Shown one piece after another: positions 42,820 through 52,546 of a stretch of 64,000 nt of DNA. Origin of the DNA: Bacteroidota bacterium (GTDB lineage: Bacteria; Bacteroidota; Bacteroidia; Bacteroidales; JAGONC01); contig JAPLDP010000064.1 in assembly GCA_026391695.1 (NCBI GenBank), positions 1-64,000 of the forward strand, given 5' to 3'. The notes below the pieces were generated by a model. It was not told the origin of the DNA. It searched no databases and was given only the letters and a program-made list of their open reading frames with translations. Each line of letters begins with the position of its first letter. Position 1 is the first letter of the stretch. Both the position numbers and the translations under genes were made by a program.

Positions 42820-45078
42820 TTAAAAGTCTTCCTCATCAAAGCGATTTTTTACTGTATTTCTGGTTTTTTGCTTTGTACAATCTATATCTACCGAAAGTGG
42901 CTTTAATGGCCTTTCAAAATCACCCCGGGAAATATTCAACAAGGGATCTGCATAGATTTTTTTCATATATATGGCCCAGATAGGTAATGCCATATTGGCA
43001 CCCTGGCCGAGAGCCATTGAGCGGAAATGGGCTGCACGATCTTCACAACCCACCCATATACCAGTGACCAGGTCGGGTGTAATACCCATGAACCATCCAT
43101 CAGAGTAATTCTGAGTGGTTCCTGTTTTACCTGCTATTGGATTAATAAACCTATATTTCAACCGTAGCCGGATGCCAGTGCCTGTCTCAACCACCCCTTT
43201 CATCAAAGCCAGCATGAGATATGCCGTTTCTTCACTCATGGCCTCCTGCTGTTTGGGAATAAAAGTTTCGATCACATTCCCATGCTTATCCTCAATACGC
43301 GTTATAAAAATGGGTTCTTTATATATTCCCTTACTGGCAAAAACGTTAAAGGCACCTGTCATTTCATACAATGACAGATCGGCTGAGCCGAGAGCAATAG
43401 AATATACCGGAGGAATTTCGCTGGTAATACCCATCTTCTGTGCCATCACGATGACAGCCTGTGGTGTATAGCGCTTCATCAGGTAGGCAGATATCCAATT
43501 GTTGGAGTGGGCCAGCGCTTCCTTTAATGTTATCATCTGTCCCATTTTGTATTCAGAGGTATTTTCTGGGGACCAAATATCACCGTTTTCCAATGTGATA
43601 CTATACTGAATATTCGGAACCTCGGTACATGGCGAATATTCGCCTTCCTGCATAGCCAGACTGTAAAGGATCGGTTTAAAGGTCGATCCAACCTGACGTT
43701 TGCCATAAATGACATTATCGAATTTGAAATACAGGTAATCCGGAGCACATACATAAGCCCTGACAAAACCGGTGTTCGGTTCTATCGACATCATGCCTGC
43801 CCGTAAAAAGAACTTATAATACCGTATAGAATCCATTGGAGCCATCACGGTATCAAAGTCCCCTTTCCACGAGAAAACATTCATTTTTACCGGTGTCCTG
43901 AATGATAGCATTATAGAGTCTTCAGCCATGCCGGCCTCTTTCAGGGTTCGATACCTATCGCTGCGTTTGACAGCTTGCATCATAAGGCTGTTGATCTCTT
44001 TTGTGGCCTCACCAAGTTCAAACACAAAGGGAGCATTATAGTGACGTTTCCAGTGATCATAGAATGCAGGCTGCAGATCCTTGCCAAGATGCTCATTCAC
44101 AGCTTCCTCAGCGTAAATCTGCATCTTCGAATTAATAGTTGTATATATCCTCAGACCGTCTTTATATAAATTGTACGGTGTGCCATCCGTTTTGTAATGT
44201 TCTTCGCACCATTTAGCCAGTTTGCCCCTGAGGTATTCCCGAAAATGTTTGGCTAGTCCTGCAGTATGATCCTGAATTGTATATTTCGACATATCCAATG
44301 GCGAAGCCATCAACGTTTCATACTGCTCACTAGTGATGAAATTATATTTTGCCATCTGATGTAACACTGTCTCCCTTCTTTTCAGTGCGCGGTCGGGATG
44401 GGTGATAGGGCTGTACCAGGATGGCGCCTTTAAAATACCGATAAGCAATGCGGATTCATCAATGGTCAGCTCTCCGGATTCTTTATTAAAAAATGTTTTA
44501 GCTGCCGACTTTATTCCATAGGCCTGGCTCCCAAAAGGAACAGTATTGAAATACATGGCAATAATCTCTTCCTTTGTATAATTGCGTTCCAGTTTCACTG
44601 CAGTGACCCACTCCTTCAGCTTGACAAAAATGGTCTCAATCAGGGTGCGGTCGGGCTTACGGGGAAAAAGATTCTTTGCCAGCTGTTGAGTGATGGTGCT
44701 ACCCCCTCCTTTCTGTTTGCCTGTCAGGACACCAAACATCACTCTGAATACCGCCTTGACATCTACACCGGAGTGCCTGGTAAACCTGATATCCTCCGTG
44801 GCAATGAGTGCCTGAACAAGGCTTGGTGACAACTCTGTATAGGTCACGTTGGAGCGGTTCTCTATATAATATGTTCCGAGGACCTGCTGGTCAGCAGAGA
44901 TGATTTCCGATGCCAGATTACTCCTTGGATTCTCCAATTCCTCGAAGGAGGGCATAAAACCCAGCCATCCCAGCGAAATGATTGCAAAAAGGAGAATGAT
45001 AAACAGTAACACACCTCCATAGAAGAACCAGAAGTACTTCACATATTTTTTAACGTTATTATGGTTTTTTTTATCCAT
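42820..45078 (-). CDS. class A penicillin-binding protein (PBP1A-type)
   Basis: A 752-residue bifunctional murein synthase from the ATG at 45078 (an upstream TTG at 45123 overlaps gldH). One N-terminal membrane helix (residues 20-41), a GT51 transglycosylase domain with E95 in ATEDIRFTRHSG and GGGSTITQQLAKNLF, and a transpeptidase domain with nucleophile S465 in GSTFKP, an SNN triad member (SNNWISAYL) and KTGTT. It polymerises and crosslinks peptidoglycan in the periplasm. The holB-ricT-gldH-PBP1A order is conserved in Bacteroidota, so this is a core gene. Confidence 0.95.
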   Translation of the reverse strand: MDKKNHNNVKKYVKYFWFFYGGVLLFIILLFAIISLGWLGFMPSFEELENPRSNLASEIISADQQVLGTYYIENRSNVTYTELSPSLVQALIATEDIRFTRHSGVDVKAVFRVMFGVLTGKQKGGGSTITQQLAKNLFPRKPDRTLIETIFVKLKEWVTAVKLERNYTKEEIIAMYFNTVPFGSQAYGIKSAAKTFFNKESGELTIDESALLIGILKAPSWYSPITHPDRALKRRETVLHQMAKYNFITSEQYETLMASPLDMSKYTIQDHTAGLAKHFREYLRGKLAKWCEEHYKTDGTPYNLYKDGLRIYTTINSKMQIYAEEAVNEHLGKDLQPAFYDHWKRHYNAPFVFELGEATKEINSLMMQAVKRSDRYRTLKEAGMAEDSIMLSFRTPVKMNVFSWKGDFDTVMAPMDSIRYYKFFLRAGMMSIEPNTGFVRAYVCAPDYLYFKFDNVIYGKRQVGSTFKPILYSLAMQEGEYSPCTEVPNIQYSITLENGDIWSPENTSEYKMGQMITLKEALAHSNNWISAYLMKRYTPQAVIVMAQKMGITSEIPPVYSIALGSADLSLYEMTGAFNVFASKGIYKEPIFITRIEDKHGNVIETFIPKQQEAMSEETAYLMLALMKGVVETGTGIRLRLKYRFINPIAGKTGTTQNYSDGWFMGITPDLVTGIWVGCEDRAAHFRSMALGQGANMALPIWAIYMKKIYADPLLNISRGDFERPLKPLSVDIDCTKQKTRNTVKNRFDEEDF

Positions 45079-45109
45079 AATATCCTTTGTGTTATCCAGT
45101 ATCGCTATG

Positions 45110-45589
45110 TCAGTGTTTTTCAATCCGGAGCCCGATATCTGTAATGCCCTGCAGGTCTACGACTCTCATTGCCTGCTCGACAGAGAACAAATATGTACCA
45201 CTTCTGGGAAACCGAACCATGCTCTTAAAGCGAATACGGTTATCCTTAATCTTTCCTATTCCTTTTCCAAGCCACCTACCCTGTAAATCAGCCAGCTGGC
45301 ATTCCAGCGTGTCGCGAAAAAGCTGACCATCGGGAAACTGTGTATTGAAAAAGATGAACATATTGCTATACGGATAATCGGTTGTGTTGCGTATGTTTAT
45401 ATAAAAATCATAGAAGATCGTCGTATCCTTTATCTGAACGTCAAATTTCTTTATATCATATCTGTTCCAAAGATTTTTATCAGTTGGCAGGTAATTCTCA
45501 TATACTCTTTTTGGATCGCACGAGGTCAGTAATATAAGGATGATCAAAGGTAAGAGGTGACGATATTTTATTTGAGGATGCACGATCAT
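45110..45589 (-). CDS. gldH: gliding motility lipoprotein GldH
   Basis: A 159-residue lipoprotein with lipobox LLTSC (Cys about residue 24) and the GldH phrases SCDPKRVYENY, TDYPYSNMFIFFNTQFPDG and GIGKIKDNRIRFKSMVRFPRSGTY. GldH is needed for Flavobacterium gliding but is widespread in non-gliding Bacteroidota, where the role is not known. It sits between ricT and the PBP1A gene, the usual order. Short distance to both supports one operon. Confidence 0.9.
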   Translation of the reverse strand: MIVHPQIKYRHLLPLIILILLTSCDPKRVYENYLPTDKNLWNRYDIKKFDVQIKDTTIFYDFYINIRNTTDYPYSNMFIFFNTQFPDGQLFRDTLECQLADLQGRWLGKGIGKIKDNRIRFKSMVRFPRSGTYLFSVEQAMRVVDLQGITDIGLRIEKH

Positions 45590-45622
45590 GAATGTGGGTT
45601 ATCAGGTGATAAGTGGAGATGG

Positions 45623-46759
45623 TCATTTTCGTCTCTCTTCACGGTCTAAATCATCGAATCGCCGCAGGTCATCCTGGCCGACAACATTCTCGAAGTCAAC
45701 AGCTTTCTGTTCTTTTAAATCGGAAAAGTTTTCCAATTTTTCCGGGAAATTACCCTTTGCATTACGCTCGATGATCTCGCGGACTTTATCAACCGGGATA
45801 GCCAGTACATTAGCCTGATCATTCACATAGGAATACCACATCACTTTACGGAAAATGTCGGTTTTCTGGTGTATAGCTTCACCTTTTTGGGTTTTAAGAA
45901 TGATTTCGTTGTTAGGGAATTCTTTAAGGGCGTCGAGATAAGTTTCAAATTCGTAGTTGAGACAGCATTTAAGCTTGCTGCATTGGCCGGTAAGTTTTTG
46001 TGGATTGGGAGAAAGCTGCTGGACCCTGGCAGCAGTGGTGGTGACAGAACGGAAGCTGGTAAGCCACGTGGAGCAACACAATTCTCTGCCGCATGTGCCG
46101 ATACCTCCCAGCCTGCTTGACTCCTGCCTTACACCTATCTGGCGCATCTCAATGCGCACTTTGAATTCTTCAGCAAGTACCTTGATCAATTCCCTGAAAT
46201 CAACACGTTCCTCGGCTGTATAATAAAAAATAGCTTTTGTACCATCACCCTGGTATTCCACATCGTTTACTTTCATTTTTAAGTTAAGCTGGCCAGCCAT
46301 TTTTCTTGCCTTGAACATCGTTATGTCCTCATTCTCAACAGCTGTTATCCATTTTTCAATATCCGATGTACGGGCTTTCCTGTATACCTTCTTGATATCT
46401 TCTGAAGCGGGATTTATCTTCCTTTTCTTCATCTGAATACGAACAACCTCGCCGGTGAGCGTAACGATACCCAGATCATGCCCCGGTGCAGCTTCAACAG
46501 CAACAATATCACCTGTATGAAGATCAATGCCTTCCGGCACACGGAAATAATCTTTCCGGCTGTTCTTGAACCTGACTTCAATGCAATCGAAAAGCTTATA
46601 ACCACCCGGGAATACAAGGTCTTTCAACCAGTCATAAGTGTCCAGTTTACTGCAACCATGGCTATAAATGGTATCATTTTTCTGGTAAAGCTGTGGCTCT
46701 GCGGAGCAACCTCTCGATAAAAAATTATTCTTCCTGACTTCCTGTGGATTCTCTTCCAT
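45623..46759 (-). CDS. ricT: RicT/YaaT-like PSP1-domain protein
   Basis: A 378-residue PSP1 C-terminal domain protein. The conserved cysteine pattern is visible: GIGTCGRELCCSTWL and QCSKLKCCLNYEFETY, which in Bacillus RicT help carry iron-sulfur clusters in the Ric complex that regulates RNA maturation and development. In Bacteroidota the gene lies in the holB-gldH cluster and its role is not settled. The C-terminal tail is charged and variable. Confidence 0.9.
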   Translation of the reverse strand: MEENPQEVRKNNFLSRGCSAEPQLYQKNDTIYSHGCSKLDTYDWLKDLVFPGGYKLFDCIEVRFKNSRKDYFRVPEGIDLHTGDIVAVEAAPGHDLGIVTLTGEVVRIQMKKRKINPASEDIKKVYRKARTSDIEKWITAVENEDITMFKARKMAGQLNLKMKVNDVEYQGDGTKAIFYYTAEERVDFRELIKVLAEEFKVRIEMRQIGVRQESSRLGGIGTCGRELCCSTWLTSFRSVTTTAARVQQLSPNPQKLTGQCSKLKCCLNYEFETYLDALKEFPNNEIILKTQKGEAIHQKTDIFRKVMWYSYVNDQANVLAIPVDKVREIIERNAKGNFPEKLENFSDLKEQKAVDFENVVGQDDLRRFDDLDREERRK

Positions 46760-46806
46760 TTATATGATCCGTTAAGGAAACAAAATTATAAAAAATTTCC
46801 TTATGA

Positions 46807-47949
46807 TCAGGATGCCTTCATTTTAAGTAACTGGCTAATCTTCAGCGACAGGTCCATAAACAGGATGGAAGGATTGGCATTCCGTTCAATATGAAATATA
46901 GCTTTATTCAGCTCATCATAAAATAAATCGGCATTGGCAGCATTGATATAAGGCGCAAAGTTTAAAGCAAATTTCTGCTCTAAAGGATTCAGCCTTGTCA
47001 TTTCCGATTTCCCGAATTGCATCACCAGGCATTCCCTTACAAATTTTAAGGTATAAACCATAAACTCTTTCTGCTTTTCGCGGCCTATGCCGGCTATCTC
47101 CTCAACAAATTTTTCGATATCGGCAATCTTGCGCTGGTAGCACATCCTCATCCAGGTACTGAAGTTATTGAAATGACTTATTGCGTTTTCAGGCTCGCCG
47201 AGCAACCTGATGGCCTGATGAAAATTCCCGTCAACAAGACTCACAATATCGATAACTTCCTCCTCTTTCCTGTTTCTAAACCTCATTTTCAAAACGTCAT
47301 AAAGCTCTGCATCTGTCAGTTTCGGAATCTTGACAAGATGAGTCCGGGATAGAATTGTATTGATAATTTGGTCTTGATTTTCCGAGACAAGGAGAAACAG
47401 GGTTTTATCAGGCGGCTCTTCAAGGATCTTCAGGATTTTCGGTGCTGCAGCATGATAGAGCTTTTCAACCATCCAAATGATCATCACTTTGTATTCCGAT
47501 TCATAGGATTTGTAGCTCAGGGTGCGGAGTATCTCATTGCAGTCATCAGCATTGATGATGCCCTGCCTGTTCTCTATCTCAATTTTTTCATACCAGTCGC
47601 CCAAGGATATATAACCGTTATTTTCGATCAGGAGTTCACGCCAGTCTCTGAGGAAATTATTGCTTACCGGATCTTTGGGAACTTCTTTTGTCGCTGCCAC
47701 CGGGAAAATGAAATGCAGATCAGGATGGATAAGCTTATTGTATTTAATACATGAAGGGCAATGGCCGCAAGAATCGCCATTTTCCCTTTTTTCACAATTA
47801 ATATACTGGGCATAAGCGATAGCTAAAGCCAGCTTACCACTGCCTTCCGGTCCGAGAAAAAGCTGAGCATGGCTGATGCGGCTGTCTCTGACCGTTTGGA
47901 TAAGACGCTGCTTAAGAGTTTTCTGGCCGATGATATCACTAAACCGCAT
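46807..47949 (-). CDS. holB: DNA polymerase III delta' subunit
   Basis: A 380-residue clamp-loader subunit. AAA+ features include FLGPEGSGKLALA (Walker A-like), the zinc-binding CGHCPSC near residue 60, and the sensor-1 motif TILSRT. It loads the sliding clamp with DnaX and HolA. The delta' subunit normally has a degenerate ATP site, and here the P-loop GPEGSGK is nevertheless intact, so an alternative dnaX-like assignment was considered; length and location beside ricT favour holB. Confidence 0.9.
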   Translation of the reverse strand: MRFSDIIGQKTLKQRLIQTVRDSRISHAQLFLGPEGSGKLALAIAYAQYINCEKRENGDSCGHCPSCIKYNKLIHPDLHFIFPVAATKEVPKDPVSNNFLRDWRELLIENNGYISLGDWYEKIEIENRQGIINADDCNEILRTLSYKSYESEYKVMIIWMVEKLYHAAAPKILKILEEPPDKTLFLLVSENQDQIINTILSRTHLVKIPKLTDAELYDVLKMRFRNRKEEEVIDIVSLVDGNFHQAIRLLGEPENAISHFNNFSTWMRMCYQRKIADIEKFVEEIAGIGREKQKEFMVYTLKFVRECLVMQFGKSEMTRLNPLEQKFALNFAPYINAANADLFYDELNKAIFHIERNANPSILFMDLSLKISQLLKMKAS

Positions 47950-48019
47950 CAGGGTATATTATATTCAACGATACCTTCTGTATATAGGATTGTCTTAAAA
48001 GTGTTTTGACCTTGCATTT

Positions 48020-48100
48020 ATGCCTCTGTGTTCCTCTGTGTCTTCTTTGTGAATCTTTGTGTTATAATTAGTTAGATTAACCACTGAGAAACACGGAGGT
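48020..48100. repeat. dispersed CTCTGTG-type repeat, copy D (diverged)
   Basis: CCTCTGTG words on the left are mirrored by ACACGGAGG on the right around an AT-rich centre. It is related to copies A-C but lacks their conserved core. It lies in the 242-bp gap between holB and the large exoprotein; nothing else is seen in that gap. Confidence 0.6.
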
Positions 48101-48191
48101 AATCACCTAGCACCACAAAGTTATGCGCTTTTTTAATCTGAAAAAGGAAATACGAAAAGGTTAGCGAAACGAATCCTTAAACCAAGATTTT

Positions 48192-51100
48192 TCACCGGTT
48201 AATGACTAGTTTCCTTATCACTGAATTACCATTGCTCATCCTGCACCTGATCAGATAAATGCCATTACTGAATCCTGATGTGTTTATCTGAAAATAACGT
48301 GTACCTTCCGTTTCTGTTTCAAAAAGTGTCTTTCCAATGTAATTGGTAATTGTCAGTAGGTTGATATCCTGTTCCGATTCAATGATGATATAATCTTTTG
48401 ACGGATTCGGATAAATCCTGATCAGATCATTATGGTCCACTTCTCCGATTCCTGTTAACAGCATGAAACCGACATTGACCACTTTAGTGCCATAATCGGG
48501 TACAGATGTAAAAATTATGTTGGCTTCATAGACTATACCCTCTTCTAGGTCTTCACCGTTAAAGTTGACCGCGATTTCTTCAATTTCACCTGGCACAATG
48601 ATATCAGATGAATCCCCAAGTGAAAGCCATTCCATTGATTGCTTGTCAAAATTTATAGTAATATCCTGATTTTTATTAAGGTAATCAATTTCAACCATCC
48701 AGGTCATTGTTTCCGGACCAGAGTTTTCAATGATGATATAACGTGTTTCATAACCCTCAAATGATTCAACATAAATTGACATCGGGTCAACAAGCATCAG
48801 ATTACAGGGTAATACGATTTCCAGGTAAGTTTGATTCTCAAGATGAACTTCTTGAGTGAACGGCAGGCACCCCTCTGCATTAATAGAAAGAACATATGAG
48901 CCTTCTTCCAAATGTACAGAGAAGTAACCATTTTCATCGGTATATGTTACCAAATCGCCAACATCTATAGTAGCATAAACCGGGCTGCTATATTGGTCTA
49001 AAACCTGCCCCGACAGAATTCTCATGACAGCTTCCCTCATGATGATATTATCAACTTGCCAATAATCAATATTTTGTATGCTTGTGCCATGAGCAGTGAA
49101 TTGAATCCTGGTTATCTTACCCTGGGCATAATCCGTAACATCATAATGTTGGTGCTCCCACTCAAGTAAAGTGGCATTTGAAAACTCATCAATTTCAATC
49201 CATTCATCTCCTTCCCAAACATCCACTGTCAGCATTTCCGTTCCCGTAAGGTTAGACGAATACATATTCAAGTCAAATTCAAGGATTACGTTACTTTCAA
49301 TTCCCAAAACATCAATAAAAGGACTGACAAGTGAATAGCAGTAATCATTCATTGGTTCGGAAGATTCAAACTGTGCTGAGGGTGCAGGATGTCCTTCCAT
49401 AGTATTGATCTGCCAACCCACCTGTTCAGGAAAAAATGTCCATTGCTGTGTTTCAAAAGCCCCTCCATCCCAAGATTCCACAAAGGGAAATGTAAAAAGT
49501 GAAGTATCTACCATGCGGATGTCCAGATCCATAATTGTATAACTTGGTAACCACGTAGATTGAATAAAAGGCTTATAACCTTCAGCCTCTGCCGTAACGG
49601 TCTTGGTACCGATGCCTATATGATAAAAACCATACTGCCCATCAACACGCGTTATCATTTCCTCACCATATCCTAACTCAACAGTTACTCCACTTAAAGG
49701 TTTTTCAGTTCTGGCATCATATACTAATCCCTGTATACCACTTGTACAGCAGTCTTGAACAACTGCCGGACCATCTTTGCAGGACTCACCTCCATCGTAA
49801 ACAGCAGTAACATAGTACTCATAGGTATCCGGAAACAAAGGGGGCGTTATATAGAAAGTATCCTCAGTAAAAGCCATGACCTCATCGAAGAGATAGATAT
49901 TATAACCCAATAAATCATACCTGTCGGCCTCCGGAGTAACATAGCCCCAGATATTCCAGTTATAATCGAGGCCAAGTGCCGTAAGTGTTGTCCACTCACC
50001 ATTATCAACTGAGATCATATCCCCTTTGCCTTGGATAGCCGGTCCTGCATCGTATCCTGCCGGGTATTCTCCTGCAGGTTGGCCTGTGATAGCATAACCA
50101 AACCACAGCTCCTGTGTGGCATCTATCTGTACCGGTGTTGTCAATGTTACTGTATTCCACTGATCAAGTACCACAGCGCTCAGTTCCTGATCCAATACCA
50201 GTATGCCGGCAGTATCGCCTGTCCATACCTTCAGGGCATATTCCGGTGTGGCTCCCCGAGGATAGAAAGCGATCTTCGTAAGGTACATACCATCATATGG
50301 CACCAGATCCACCACTTCCCATCTGGATGCCACTTCGAAGTCTCCTCCTGATGTTAATCCAAAGCTATCATAATTCTCGCCATCATCCCAATGGATCCAC
50401 TCACCAGTATCGTTCCCCGGAGGATTCCAGGTCAATAACACATGATCACCTTCAAGAATCTCAGCTGTCAGTCCTTCAGGCGGATCAGGCATGGGACAAA
50501 TCGCCTCAAATGAAGGATCAATTAAGCATGATTCACCTTCATGATACACTGCCGTAACATTGTACCGAAGAATTAAATAGCTTTCACCCTCCCAAGCATA
50601 GCAATTTTCCGGAAAAAATATTGTGTCTGTGTATTCATTAACTGAAGCAGGAATAAATGCCCATTTCCTATCATTCTTCCAGATATAATATCCCCACAGT
50701 TCAAAACGTGAATAGTCGTTTGAATACTCCTGATTTGGGGGTTTCATCGTTTCAGGTGGCTCCCAGGATAAGGTTACCACCATACCATTCACCAATCCAT
50801 GAAAATTCTGCGGTTGAGCCAGAGAGTCACACGGATAATAATAGAAACCGCATTCAGCATAATAGGATTCAACTCCAAAATATGTTGCCCATACTCCTGC
50901 AACATGAAAACCATAAGACACATCACCTAAAGAATGACAGCCTGCTGTATCATAAGTTCCCAGTTGGGTTTCATCCAAATAAAGATGATATCCGGTAAAA
51001 TCTTCATTTTCATAAGGTCCGTCCGGTTCCAGTGCCGAAGTTACCTCGATATCATCCAGACAAATACCTCCTCCTGACGGATTATTTGATTCAGCGACAA

Positions 51101-52502
51101 AAGCAATACGGTAATATTCCGTAACCTCCGGCAGACTTATTACCTTTCTCACCCAAAATGGGTAATTGTTATCATACGAATCAAATAAATTATGCCAGGG
51201 ACCACCCGGGGAATTCCTGTAATAGCCTTTTAGATGATTCCATTCATTGGTGTCCTGTGACTGGCAATACCAAAAAATAAGCTTGGGGAGAAGAGCATTG
51301 GCAAGGTTAATAGGCGGCGTCATGATCAAGGTCTGGGCAGAATCACCGCTGAAAGAGATATTATAGTCCCCTGAATGAGCATATGAGGGAATCCCCGATG
51401 GACTTCCTGTACCTATTTCCCAGGACACGGTATCTTCGATGAAAACCTCCTGCCAGGTGGTTGGAATATATCCATGCTCGAAATTTTCCTTGAAGAGGGT
51501 CTGATATTTTGGTTCCGGATCAAGCCAGCAGGCTTCCATCGTTGCAGTATCCACATGGAGATTCTTCGGGGAAAGGTCACAACAGAATGAAATATTACAG
51601 GTAATATCTTGTATTATAGATATATGCCGCAATTCATAAAAGGGATAATAATTATATAGAATTGTCAGCGTATAGATACCCTGATAAACATCATAAAATG
51701 TCACTTTGCCATCAAAAGGAGTTATGTCCTGGTAATAATAATCCGGATTGATATCCTCATTAATTAAAGTAATGAGCGCTCCGGCTTCACCCTGTCCGTC
51801 GATCCTGAAATTTGCCACAACCTGAAAACCTCTGACAATAGTATTTGAAAATGCCGGTTCTGAAAAATTATAGCCACTATAACCAATTACAGCATATTCA
51901 TAAAGACCGGAATCAAGTTCGGGCCAGAATAAGTCCAAAAAACAGGTATCCACAACATTGTCATCTAACAGTGTCCACATTCCGGGCTCGGTTTCTTCCC
52001 CTTCATGGAGACGGTATATTTCATAATGGTCTATATCGACGCCCTCGGGTTCGTTCCATTGAATTGCAGCCGATGTATGTGTAAAATCAAAATACCCGGC
52101 TGTCACACCTGTCGGAGGATTAATATACTGAATGAGGGCAAAATCTATTTCAACAACTTCACCATCGTTGACAACAATATTATCAACAACTTGCGGAGCA
52201 TAGCCCTCTGCATTGCAGGTAATTGTATACATTCCCTCGGCGACATTTTCAAGGCTGTACAAACCGACCTGATTTGAAGTCGTTGAATATGTATTCAGAT
52301 CATTTGAGGCTGTTATTGTTGCCCCGGATATGGGCATAGGCATGGGACCACTTTCGAGGACATAACCTGTGATGGTTCCTTCACCTCTCTGATTAAAAAT
52401 GAATCTGTTCCCTGATTCGGATTGAATTTTCAGGACAGAGAAAAAGAGGATGAAAAATAGAATACCCACGGAAAGGAGGCTGGTTCTGGCAATTATTTTC
52501 AT
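48192..52502 (-). CDS. large multidomain exoprotein with type IX sorting domain, paralog 1
   Basis: A 1436-residue secreted protein. After a signal-anchor-like N-terminus come a carboxypeptidase-regulatory-like domain (about 41-128, VLESGPMPMPISGATITAS), a fibronectin-III-like segment (about 130-225), a choice-of-anchor J/MAM-like jellyroll (about 335-490), a WIHWDDG module (about 695-855), another CarboxypepD_reg domain (about 910-985), a second jellyroll (about 995-1150), a third regulatory-like domain (about 1155-1230) and a type IX C-terminal domain (about 1360-1436, IRIYPNPSKDYIIIE...NGIYLIRC). Domains are adhesin- or cell-surface-like and no catalytic motif is visible. It follows the 1697-residue paralog by 44 bp, without an obvious promoter between. 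Confidence 0.9.
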   Translation of the reverse strand: MKIIARTSLLSVGILFFILFFSVLKIQSESGNRFIFNQRGEGTITGYVLESGPMPMPISGATITASNDLNTYSTTSNQVGLYSLENVAEGMYTITCNAEGYAPQVVDNIVVNDGEVVEIDFALIQYINPPTGVTAGYFDFTHTSAAIQWNEPEGVDIDHYEIYRLHEGEETEPGMWTLLDDNVVDTCFLDLFWPELDSGLYEYAVIGYSGYNFSEPAFSNTIVRGFQVVANFRIDGQGEAGALITLINEDINPDYYYQDITPFDGKVTFYDVYQGIYTLTILYNYYPFYELRHISIIQDITCNISFCCDLSPKNLHVDTATMEACWLDPEPKYQTLFKENFEHGYIPTTWQEVFIEDTVSWEIGTGSPSGIPSYAHSGDYNISFSGDSAQTLIMTPPINLANALLPKLIFWYCQSQDTNEWNHLKGYYRNSPGGPWHNLFDSYDNNYPFWVRKVISLPEVTEYYRIAFVAESNNPSGGGICLDDIEVTSALEPDGPYENEDFTGYHLYLDETQLGTYDTAGCHSLGDVSYGFHVAGVWATYFGVESYYAECGFYYYPCDSLAQPQNFHGLVNGMVVTLSWEPPETMKPPNQEYSNDYSRFELWGYYIWKNDRKWAFIPASVNEYTDTIFFPENCYAWEGESYLILRYNVTAVYHEGESCLIDPSFEAICPMPDPPEGLTAEILEGDHVLLTWNPPGNDTGEWIHWDDGENYDSFGLTSGGDFEVASRWEVVDLVPYDGMYLTKIAFYPRGATPEYALKVWTGDTAGILVLDQELSAVVLDQWNTVTLTTPVQIDATQELWFGYAITGQPAGEYPAGYDAGPAIQGKGDMISVDNGEWTTLTALGLDYNWNIWGYVTPEADRYDLLGYNIYLFDEVMAFTEDTFYITPPLFPDTYEYYVTAVYDGGESCKDGPAVVQDCCTSGIQGLVYDARTEKPLSGVTVELGYGEEMITRVDGQYGFYHIGIGTKTVTAEAEGYKPFIQSTWLPSYTIMDLDIRMVDTSLFTFPFVESWDGGAFETQQWTFFPEQVGWQINTMEGHPAPSAQFESSEPMNDYCYSLVSPFIDVLGIESNVILEFDLNMYSSNLTGTEMLTVDVWEGDEWIEIDEFSNATLLEWEHQHYDVTDYAQGKITRIQFTAHGTSIQNIDYWQVDNIIMREAVMRILSGQVLDQYSSPVYATIDVGDLVTYTDENGYFSVHLEEGSYVLSINAEGCLPFTQEVHLENQTYLEIVLPCNLMLVDPMSIYVESFEGYETRYIIIENSGPETMTWMVEIDYLNKNQDITINFDKQSMEWLSLGDSSDIIVPGEIEEIAVNFNGEDLEEGIVYEANIIFTSVPDYGTKVVNVGFMLLTGIGEVDHNDLIRIYPNPSKDYIIIESEQDINLLTITNYIGKTLFETETEGTRYFQINTSGFSNGIYLIRCRMSNGNSVIRKLVINR

Positions 52503-52546
52503 GACATTTTTTATTTATACGTGTATTTGTATTCAGATACTTAAGG

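Noticed and set aside
45079-45123. Extended start of the PBP1A gene at TTG 45123
   Set aside because: It would overlap gldH; the ATG at 45078 gives the usual short basic tail before the membrane helix.
46807-47949. dnaX instead of holB
   Set aside because: The P-loop is intact as in DnaX, but the protein is short (380 residues), lacks the long tau C-terminal part, and sits beside ricT and gldH in the usual holB place.
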